Assembly (NCBI GenBank): GCA_020881915.1 | Contig: JAJFPB010000003.1 | Span: 1,984,001-2,048,000, forward strand | DNA from: Paramyrothecium sp. XJ0827 | Lineage: Eukaryota; Ascomycota; Sordariomycetes; Hypocreales; Stachybotryaceae | Reading direction: 5' to 3' | Length of the DNA stretch: 64,000 bases | In this document: piece by piece, positions 55,501-64,000 of the stretch | How positions within the stretch are numbered: position 1 is the first letter of the stretch | Layout: every line of letters begins with the position of its first letter | Notes under the pieces: generated by a model | Seen by the model: the letters and a program-made list of their open reading frames with translations, nothing else | What the model was told of the DNA's origin: nothing | The model's database searches: none | Position numbers and translations under genes: made by a program

Positions 55501-57343
55501 GCTCTCTAATGGAGGACCGGGTGCTAAGTTAGGCTTGCTGTGCGCTCACAAAGCCGCAGCACGCCTACGTTTGGCGAGTTGTGATTGGTTCCGACTTTTG
55601 TTCCCCATTCCACGTCCAAAGCGTTAGCGGGCGGCGAGGGAAGGACGGGTTCGTCTAGCCTGATTGAGCTCGGTCGCGACACAGAAGCGTACTGGAACTC
55701 GTCGAAGGAAGCTTCACAAAAGCCGTGGCGTACCGGAAGAATCCTTGCGTCCAATGAAGCCCTGGTGCGTGTAAGCGTCAAAGATGCCAGGATAGGCAGA
55801 AGCCCAATGTGGTGTGTTGGTTCGCATCCACCTGGACCCGATCTGACGGATTACTTGCCATCTCGTGTCTAGAACCCGTGCGTGAATCAGCATATCTAAT
55901 TTCCATCCGTATTGTATGTACGCTGTCGGTCGCAGCACGTGTAGTCGCAACACGAGCGAAAAATCCACACCAACGAACGGACCCATCTCCCCGCCCCTCG
56001 AAGACGAGGGGATCTCTAGTCAGTTAGGAGAAGCATAAAAAAAATTAAAAAAATGTCACTCACTTGATACGCTTAAAACTTAACCATACTAGCAGCCTAT
56101 TGGAAAACGCAGAGTCCACAAGAAAACCTGTAAGCCAAACGGCCAGCTTCGGTCGGTGGTGGGGAAGGGTCCGGAAGTGGCGTAACGATTTCAGCGGTCC
56201 CTCGAACTAGCAGGGGGGTGCGGCTGTTGATCGCCTGCCTGACGACACCATCATTGCAGACCGAAGCGAGTGATTGACGGGACGGGAAGGGAAGCTAGCA
56301 GAGATGTGGTGTAAAGAATTGACGAGGAAGGGGCTGGAGGACGAATGGTGAAACTACCATACCATGGTTGATACAGAATAAAATTTTCTCGGTATTTGAT
56401 TGCCAGTAGTAGCTAAAAGATTGTGGCCAACGGCAGAGCTACAGTGACTTCCGAACGTCAGCATCAGCCATGTCATTGGCTCTTGTGCACGATTCTCTAA
56501 CGTTAGTGCAACAGCCCTGGACGATCGCTCGAGGGTGAGGGACAGGACACTGTACAGTCAAGGGCAAGGCACAGCAGAAGCCGGGCGAGGAGGGAGTGAT
56601 GTGACGACAGCTATCTGGCAGCCGTAGATGCAGCTTGACGCATCTACAGCGGTCATGGTTCGCCGAAAGAATGTTCTTTTGTGATTCCGCCAGGCATCAG
56701 CCACGCAGTGCTCTGTATGTGCTGCGTGATAACGCTCTTGTGAATGTGCCGATGGACGCATGCAACGCACTGCAACCTCACGAAGGGGTCCTTCTCCTCA
56801 GCCGCAGGGCTTTCTTTCTCCGCGACTCTTCTCTTTCGCATACCGAGCAGTCTCGTTATCTTTGGGCAGCTGGAAAAGGCTCGGTCGGACGATGCGGACA
56901 GATGGCTGCAGGTGTCACGCGCCAGCAGGGAAAGCCGGCGGGTTGGGAAAGCTCATTCGCGGGTAAGGTGTTCCATTGTCCCATCTCTGGGCGGCAGGCT
57001 ATGGGTCGTGGAGAGAGATGCGCGCCAAGAAATACCCCCGTTGGCGGGTTGCGTGTGCCTGCAACACCGCTAGGCGCGAGACGGGATAAGGACCGAGAGG
57101 GAGTTCCACGGCGCAAGCCACTGGGAAGCGTTCCAGCGGGAGCTTCTGAGTGCGACTCGGGCTTCGCTCCCAAGTGGTAATGTACAGTAGTACGTTGTGG
57201 AGGGAGGGCGGGACAAAGAGGCAGAGGCAGAGGCATAGGCAGAGATAGGGCCCAGCGACGAAGGCTGGGGTTCGTGAATCCGCCATGCGGGACGGTGGAG
57301 CCGTGGGTTGCGTTTCATGTCCAGTCGTCGTCCGGGGATCCCC

Positions 57344-57349
57344 CACGTG
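57344..57349. promoter_or_regulatory. CACGTG site, possible NUC-1/Pho4-type binding site
   Basis: Palindromic E-box about 1.53 kb upstream of the phosphate permease ATG. Neurospora NUC-1 and yeast Pho4 bind CACGTG at phosphate-starvation genes. Position and motif only. Confidence 0.35.
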
Positions 57350-57468
57350 TGTCGTTGAATGGCAAATAAAGCTCACGCTGCCGGGGACCGGATCTGGCGC
57401 TAGGCCGCATGTGGAAGCCGGTCGGTGAGCAGCAGAGATTGACGTGCCAATCGCGGGGGTTGCACCAC

Positions 57469-57474
57469 CACGTG
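57469..57474. promoter_or_regulatory. Second CACGTG site, possible NUC-1/Pho4-type binding site
   Basis: Lies 125 bp from the first CACGTG and about 1.4 kb upstream of the permease ATG. A pair of such sites strengthens the idea of phosphate control, though six-base words arise by chance. Confidence 0.35.
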
Positions 57475-58675
57475 CATGTGCGGTTTCCAACCAGCAAACG
57501 GCCCTCGACATTCTTCGCAACGCTTCGCTCATTCCCATCACCATAATCCATCCGCGCACCCCCTCCCTCCCTCCCATCCCCCGGGCTTCCAGCAGACGTT
57601 CCGCCGTCGTTGCAATGCTCGTGAGCACACGACAGCTCCAGGGTTGGATGGGTGCCGCTTACCCGCCCAGACTCTTCCAAATCTCTTGACAATTGCTTGT
57701 CCCGCCTTGGCCGCTTGGCCCTCTTGGCCGTGGCTGCTTCTGGCAACCCAAATCTCTTGGCCATCGACTCTGCCATGCCGGCTGTCTGTGGAGATATGTA
57801 CGTGCGACGGTAGAGAAAGCAGCCAAGCCCAGCGGGTGGCTTTCTGGGCATTCGGTCCCCGATATGGAAACCGACTTGCACCATCCCAAACGTCTGCCGT
57901 CGCTACCTGTCTGGAGGCCTCTTCTTTTCCACCCAAACGCCCGTCCACAGAGCATTGCTTTCTGCGGACCGCGACCTACTGTGTGCGGCGGCGAAAAATG
58001 GGGATGGGAGGGTGTCCTGGTAAATCTCTGGAGAACTGGTTCTGGTTCTGCTTTGTGTGTGATACTGTAAAGCGCCGCACCGTCAACGATCCTTCCTGAC
58101 CCGGCTCCGGCGACGCCTGTCCAATCCGACCGAGCACATGCTCGCATGCCGTTCCTCAGGTGGCATCGGACACAGGGCCCGTCCATGAATCATCTCCGGC
58201 GCTGAACTGCATTTCCCACTATCGAGAAACATCCGCTTACTCCCACAACCAACACCCCCGGGTGCTCACGTTCTTTTCGTCTCCTCTTGTGGAACGACCG
58301 CCTTCTGGCTGAATATGCTTAGCTCCCAGCTTCCCACGCTCACCTCGAGTCTAGGCCAAACGACCATACCCACACATCCACGGACCACCACTGCCTGTGT
58401 GGGGCAGGCTAGCCAGGGACGCCCCCCGATGCATAGCATGACGGACCACCATCCTGTGGCAAGCCCCTACAGATCGGCCATATGCGAAGGAGGGAGCAGG
58501 GATGGCCCTCAGCTAATGTACTGTTCGCCTCGACAAAACACCCTTCGGTCTGGCCAGTCGCGAGCTACAGCTCGCGGGTTGCAAGGGTTAGGGGACCGCA
58601 AGCCCTTCTCGGTCTCTCTCTTTTTTTGCTGGCTGCACCCTCTCAACTCTAAAAGTCTATTTTACTCCATCCCCG

Positions 58676-58684
58676 TATATAAAA
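58676..58684 (+). promoter_or_regulatory. TATA box of the phosphate permease
   Basis: TATATAAAA lies 192-200 bp before the ATG, followed by a C/T-rich leader, as in strongly expressed fungal genes. Confidence 0.6.
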
Positions 58685-58875
58685 CACCACCCTCTCCCCT
58701 CCCGGTTCTTCCTTTCGTGACTGTCCCTTCCGACTTGTACTCTCCAAGCCAAGCAACAAACTCTCGTTCACAACAGCCACTCCTAGCTGGCTGACGAGTA
58801 GTAGTGGTCGACTTCAACTTCACCCACCAACAGTCGCAAGAGTCCAAACAGTCTTCGGACGACAAATTAGACAAG

Positions 58876-60850
58876 ATGGTTCTCACCGAGTACACCTATG
58901 TCTTTGCCATCGGTACCTGCTTCGCTCTGCTCGAGGCCTACAACAATGGTGCCAGTAAGTTTTGAGCCTTTCCCATCTTCGCCTGGCCACGTTCCTCGCT
59001 TTACTCACACTTCGTTCCACAGACGATGTTGCCAACGCCTGGGCCACCAGTGTCTCCTCCAGGTCCATCACCTACCGATGGGCCATGGTCCTCTGCTTGA
59101 TCTTCGAGATGACCGGCGCTCTCGCTGTCGGTGCTCGTACCGCCTCCACCATCAAGAACGGTATCATCCCCATCGAAGCCTTCCAGGGCAACGCTGGTGT
59201 TCAGCTCCTCGCCTTCGCCTGTGCCTCCGCCGGTGCCGCTACCTGGGTCATGTGGTGCACTCGCAACTCCGCCCACGTCTCGTCCACCTACTCCCTGATC
59301 TCGTCCATTGCTGGTGTCGGTGTCGCAACCGTCGGTGTCAACGGTGTCCAGTGGGGCTGGAACGGCGGCCAGGGTCTCGGTGCCATCTTCGGTGGTCTGG
59401 TCATGGCTCCTGCCATCTCCGCCGGTTTCGCCGCCGTCATCTTCATGCTCATCAAGTTGGTCGTTCACCTGCGCGCCAACCCCGTTCCCTGGGCCGTGTG
59501 GACCTCTCCCTTCTTCTTCCTGATTGCCGGCACTATTTGCACGCTGTCCGTCATCTACAAGGGTTCTCCCCGTCTGGGCCTCGCTGACAAGCCTGCCTGG
59601 TACATCGCCGCCGTCACCATGGGTGTCGGCTGGGGTCTGTTCATCGTGTCCGGCATCTTCTTCGTCCCTTACGTCCACGCCAAGGTTATCAAGAAGGACT
59701 ACACCCTGAAGGCTTGGCAGGCTATCTACGGCCCCCTTCTGTTCAAGCGCCCCGCTCCCGCCGATGCCGAGCACGCCCGCGTCCCCAACTACGCCGTCCT
59801 GCAGCACGACGAGGATGATATTGTCGTTCCCGGCGCCGAGAAGACCTCCGAGGTCGAGGTCGATATCAAGAAGCACAGCGCCAACAACTCCGGCGACGAG
59901 GAGATCCAGCCCGTCCCCGCCCACCCCGACATGCACCACGGCGAGAAGTCCCTTGTCATGGCCGAGGCTACCCAGGAGAGCTACAAGTTCCTGATGGCTC
60001 AGGCTCTCGAGAAGCACCACGCCCGCCTCCGCAAGAACCCTGGACCCATCGGCTGGGCTATGCGTACCCTCCACGAGAACCCCATCGGTGCCGGCTCCGT
60101 CTACGAGAAGCACAACATGATTGCCCACGCCAAGCGTCTTCCTGCCTACGTTGTCTGCGCTGGCATGTACGGTCTCTACTACGATATCCACACTGCTCAG
60201 GTCGGTATCCAGGACACTCCCGAGGGTCGCCGCATGGACCGCGTCTACCGCCACGCCACCAAGTACGCCAACGAGGTTGAGTACCTGTACTCTTTCGTCC
60301 AAGTCATCACTGCCTGCACTGCCTCTTTCGCTCACGGTGCCAACGATGTCGGTAACGCTGTCGGTGTCTGGGCTGCCATGTACGGTGCCTGGTCCACCAG
60401 CGAGCCCGTCAAGAAGAAGGCCGAGGTTCCTCTGTGGCAGATTGCCGTCATTGCCCTCACCATCTGCTTCGGTTTCATCACCTACGGTTACAACATCATG
60501 AAGGGTAAGCTTCCAATCCGCCTCATCTACGCCACTGAATCGCAATGCTAACATAACAATTAGTCATGGGTAACAAGATCACCTACCACTCTCCCAGCCG
60601 TGGTTCCTCCATGGAGATGGGTGCCGCCATCACCATTCTTCTCTTCTCCCAGTACGCGCTGCCCGTCTCCACCTCCATGTGCATCACTGGCGCCACCGTC
60701 GGCGTCGGTCTCTGCAACGGTACCTTCAAGGCTGTCAACTGGCAGCGAGTCGGTCTCCTGGTCTTCTCCTGGATCATGACCATCCCCATTGCCGGTCTCA
60801 TCGGTGGCTGCGCCATGGGCATCTTGCTCAACACCCCTCATTTCTCTTAA
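58876..60850 (+). CDS. pho-4: PHO-4-type sodium/phosphate symporter (PiT family)
   Basis: High-affinity phosphate uptake at the plasma membrane, like Neurospora PHO-4 and yeast Pho89. Three exons, 58876-58954, 59023-60504 and 60564-60850, give 615 residues. Both PiT signatures are present: GANDVANAWATS in the N-terminal half (split by intron 1) and GANDVGNAVGVW in the C-terminal half. About twelve hydrophobic spans surround a long hydrophilic cytoplasmic loop at about residues 280-400 (rich in Glu, Asp and His). The codon usage is strongly biased to C-ending codons, typical of high expression, and this explains the long antisense frame at 59001-60554. In Neurospora this gene is induced by phosphate starvation through NUC-1; upstream CACGTG sites agree with that. 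Confidence 0.95.
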
Positions 60851-62765
60851 GCAGAAGAGGATTTCGTTCGCGCCCTAATACCCCCTCGATTCTCATCATT
60901 CTCGAATGAGACGACTCGTTTTCTCTTGGTTTTTACTCTCTTTCAATGAATTCACAAGCGGCTGTTGAAGACTGAACTATTGGATGAAAAGCGATGCATT
61001 TGGGACTTGTCCTAGCATATCTAGCAGTGCTTTCTTTGTAATTTAGACACCCGTCAGTGGAAAGCACTCGTGTGTAACAAATCCAAATGGATCTATAGAC
61101 TACAATTTCATCAAATCCCTACATTTAAATCGTCCCTCAATGGTGCAATGGTTGTTTCGACCTGTGAACATGCCAAAAGTGGCTTGGTGACGCTTCGGAA
61201 CCATGTAAGACAGAGGGTTTCGCTGCGGCCAGCTGCGACGGTCTCAACACAGCTGGCTGAGGCTGAACGGCTGTTCCTTACTCTCATGCCAGCGGGAGTC
61301 TGAGTCAAGGGACTGTGTTTGTGAGACATCCGGGTGGTTGACTCAAACCCGCTGACCCCGAAGAGCGAGGGGCGGCTAAGCATTCTGGTCTGAGGTACGG
61401 AGGAGCACCATGGGCGCAAAAAGGTTAATGTCTCTGACGTTTGCAGTGGAGAAGGTTTTGGCGTCGTGATATCATTTCCCAAGGGTCCGCCACACGCAAC
61501 GTGGGGGTGACATTTTCCAGGGTCCTTTTGCCTGAACATCTTACCGTGGTCATCACAGGTTGGAAGAAGCCATGCGATCAATGCACACCCCGTCCGACAA
61601 ATGAGCTGAGGCGAGCAAGCAAAGGCAAACGAGAGCATGACGAAAGCGGAGTCCGGATTGACGTCGTTACGCAGATCCAAAACATCCTCTGGTGTTGTCG
61701 GAACTCACACGTACATCCCGCGGGTGGCTCTCGACTTTCAGGGTCTTTGTGCTCGGAATCGCGGACACTTTTAGATTAGGCTTTGGCAATCACGCGATGT
61801 GAGGTGTTCGCGGTCAAAAGCTTAGCTATCGCCGGCGCCCATTGTTCGTGAATTTGCGTGATAGTGGGCGCGGCTGAGCAAGACATGCGCTCTTGTCATC
61901 CAGAAAGAGCGCTTCGCCAAGCTACGGAATGCGCAGACCGACATGTGTGTTCGTGCCGGTATGGCATTTTGTCTTCGCGAATTGCTCTGGTCATTGGTGC
62001 CGGTTCGGCAAAGCGATCGGCGTTTACACGTGTGCTTCGAGGCTTCGTGGCCGCATGCCAATGACAATGGTGATGGCCATCTTGCTTCACGCATCCAGGT
62101 GCGCCATCATGGTCTTTCTCGTCGCTTGAAGTGATCGTGCTCACTTTGGAGTATTCCCGTGCATTTTGTAACTGCTGTTCAATGGCCCGGACGCTTTCAC
62201 CAATGTAGTGTTGTCCTTGAGTAACGTAACGCCAAGAGAATGTGAGGTGTACACGGCCAAGACAGCTGTAACAATGGGGTCGCTCAAAGAAACAAAAGCT
62301 GCTGGAACTTGATCAATAGCCATCGAAAAATGTGGTCTAATGGGAAAGATCATTTGCACACAGGGCTGTTGCGGAAACACTCTCAGTGGCTTTCCGCATG
62401 CGTCTAAGCACTGGTTTCCTCGCACAAAGTGGTGATGGCTGCCTTGCTCACAAGAGCCTGCGCTAGAATCTAAATGCAATTGAGTTATCGGGACCCGGAA
62501 CCGAAACGCTCATGACCCTCCATGGCATCTAGACCAACGTTATTTGAAGTGGTCTGCAGCAGAATCATGCGGGAAAGTGAGGCATGTACAGGGTAGGCAA
62601 AATACTAGTGATTGCTGCGGCTTACTAAGAACCGACCCTGATCGGCGGAACGCTAGCCGAACCGCCGACACTTGCAACTTTTTTTTTCTTCCACTTGAGA
62701 TAGCGGGCCGCATCGAATTATCGCAGATACTGCAAAACCACACGCACGACAAAAAACAAGCCACC
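60851..62765. other. Intergenic region between phosphate permease and NIP7
   Basis: 1.9 kb. Frames up to 189 codons (61111-61680, minus) match nothing. It contains a short perfect inverted repeat at 61887-61912. Confidence 0.45.
61887..61912. repeat. Short perfect inverted repeat
   Basis: GCGCTCTT and AAGAGCGC form an 8-bp stem with a 10-base loop. No T-run follows, and its role is unknown. Confidence 0.6.
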
Positions 62766-63396
62766 ATGCGCCCCCTCACCGAGCAGGAGACGCAGACCGT
62801 CTTCAAGAAGCTGGCGGCCTACACCGGCTCGTCGCTGAAGAACCTGATTGCGCCCCTCGACGACTCGCCCAACGCCGACCGCCACGTCTTCCGCATGTCG
62901 CAGTCGCGCGTCTTCTACGTCCGCCTGTCGCTCGCCAACCTCGCCACCTCGATTGCCCGCGAGAAGCTCCTGTCCCTGGGCGTCTGCCTCGGTAAGGCGC
63001 TCTTCCATCCTGCACGTGTCCTGGATAACAACTGACATTGCTGCCCTTTGTCTAGGCCGATTCACGAAGACGGGCAAGTTCCGCCTGCACATCACCGCCC
63101 TGCCCATCCTCGCCGAGCATGCCCGCCACAAGATCTGGATCCGCCCCAACGGCGTGATGCCCTTCCTGTACGGGTCCAACGTCGTCAAGGCCCACGTCGG
63201 GCGCACCGGCGAGGACTGCCCGGAGCACCAGGGCGTCGTCATCTGCAGCATGGACGACGTCCCGCTGGGATTCGGCATCACTGCGAGGAGCACGGCCGAG
63301 GCGAGGAGGCTGGACCCTACCGGTATCGTCTGCTTCCGACAGGCCGATTGCGGAGAGTACCTGCGAGACGAAGATGCGCTGTTCTCCACTGGTTAA
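62766..63396 (+). CDS. NIP7: 60S ribosome biogenesis protein NIP7
   Basis: Nucleolar and nuclear factor needed for 27S pre-rRNA processing and 60S subunit assembly. Two exons, 62766-62991 and 63056-63396, give 188 residues, near the usual 180. The start MRPLTEQETQTVFKKLAAYTG matches the conserved N-terminus of the family. The C-terminal PUA RNA-binding domain contains HARHKIWIRPNGVMPFLYG and DVPLGFGITARSTAEAR. Nothing unusual; a single conserved housekeeping gene. Confidence 0.97.
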
Positions 63397-63832
63397 GCAT
63401 AGTATCGTTGGGTTCGCGAAGATCTCTACGAGATATCCCAGCCTCTTCGTGGTGGGGTGTGGCAGCTTTGAGGCTTGCAAGTTCAAGTCCAAACGCATTA
63501 TTTGGCCCGCCACTGATCTGGCGAATCAAAAATTTGAAAGGGAAATACCTCGAATACAGTATCGCCAATCGATCGCCAGTCGGGCATCCTCCCGCCATTC
63601 ATCGACAAAGATGCGCAGGGGGAAATGAGATTGATGGAGGACCGAGGTGAATTGGCTTGTGGACGGACAAAAAGCATCAACTTTCATGGAATGGCGTTGG
63701 GAGTCATCGATGGGCTTGGGATAGGTCCCGGCCGCGGCTTTGGAACTCGCGCAATCAAATGACCAGTAGTTTATGATCTACTTATTATGTCGAAATCTAT
63801 GCAAAAGTCTGTTCATGTGTAATGCTGAGGAT
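63397..63832. other. Convergent intergenic spacer
   Basis: 436 bp between the 3' ends of NIP7 and the partial membrane-protein gene. No gene seen. Confidence 0.5.
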
Positions 63833-64000
63833 TTAGCTCTCTCCGTGCGCCACTTCGTCCCCGTCAAACCACAATTTCTTGGCCCAGTAAAACGCAACGC
63901 CCAGAACCCAGATCACCACCAAGATGAGGGCCTGGACGGGGGCAAAAACGGCACCTCGCACGACGACAAATCCGCTGACCAGGACGAAGATTAAGGGGAT
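63833..64000 (-). CDS. C-terminus of an unidentified membrane protein (cut by window edge)
   Basis: 55 codons remain, reading in from base 64000 to a TAA at 63833-63835. Two hydrophobic stretches (IFVLVSGFVVVRGAVFAPV and ALILVVIWVLGVAFYWA) are separated by a few residues, and the tail is KKLWFDGDEVAHGES. This looks like the last membrane spans of a transporter or similar protein. No family could be named from so little. An in-frame intron cannot be excluded. Confidence 0.55.
   Translation of the reverse strand: MPLIFVLVSGFVVVRGAVFAPVQALILVVIWVLGVAFYWAKKLWFDGDEVAHGES

Larger units (their letters stand above)
52571..58875. other. Gene-empty 6.3 kb region before the phosphate permease
   Basis: No supportable coding gene, RNA gene or element. 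Frames of up to about 209 codons at 56600-58100 overlap on several frames and strands and lack domains. The right part (56900-58700) is GC-rich, with promoter-like features: two CACGTG sites and a TATA box. A long 5' regulatory region or a non-coding transcript is possible. Confidence 0.45.

Noticed and set aside
56635..58099. Several overlapping frames of 180-210 codons on both strands
   Set aside because: They overlap each other in a GC-rich stretch, are Arg/Pro-rich and resemble no family; likely chance frames.
59001..60554. 517-codon minus-strand frame
   Set aside because: It lies exactly antisense to the phosphate permease and results from its C-ending codon bias; the translation is low-complexity and has no domain.

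Overview
The window looks like nuclear DNA of a filamentous ascomycete, most likely a sordariomycete (Hypocreales-like). Reasons: short introns (about 50-150 nt) with GTANGT-type donors, two Zn2Cys6 regulators, HET-domain, GH71 and DUF7730-like genes, a PHO-4-type phosphate permease, and a Fot1/pogo-type transposon. This placement is inference from gene content; no species is named.

Layout. 1-8917: a maltose/alpha-glucoside utilisation cluster: intracellular GH13 alpha-glucosidase (cut by the left edge), divergent alpha-glucoside permease, and a Zn2Cys6 regulator. 9266-10845: secreted M28 aminopeptidase. 12222-13826: allantoate/vitamin-type MFS permease. 14835-16010: DUF7730-like protein. 16559-23510: Zn2Cys6 factor, a divergent aldo-keto reductase with an apparent signal peptide, and an MDR oxidoreductase. 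25051-33093: one very large secreted GH71 glucanase-subtilisin gene (about 1,734 residues before the break), split by a 2,227-bp Fot1/pogo-like transposon. 33857-39609: an F-box protein, an ELO-like membrane protein and a second F-box protein, with a 101-102 bp minisatellite between the first two. 39908-40969: thymidylate synthase. 41841-43697: secreted protein made almost wholly of short V/T/H repeats. 43698-48030: gene-poor AT-rich DNA with a clean solo LTR inserted into a telomere-like tract. 48031-49788: HET protein, followed by decayed genes to about 52570. 52571-58875: 6.3 kb with no gene I can support. 58876-60850: phosphate permease. 62766-63396: NIP7. 63833-64000: C-terminus of a membrane protein.

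How they work together. The first three genes form a functional unit: uptake of maltose or related glucosides, hydrolysis in the cytosol, and a local activator. The TF/AKR/MDR trio is a plausible small redox unit, but only proximity supports this. The other genes are independent housekeeping (thymidylate synthase, NIP7, phosphate uptake) or accessory surface and incompatibility functions. The accessory parts carry the mobile elements and pseudogenes.

The most notable observation is the GH71-subtilisin gene. Removing the transposon and one TA gives a single open frame with no base missing or extra, so the insertion is recent and the fused gene was intact before it. I worked by eye: splice sites and frames were checked by codon arithmetic, but no homology search was run.
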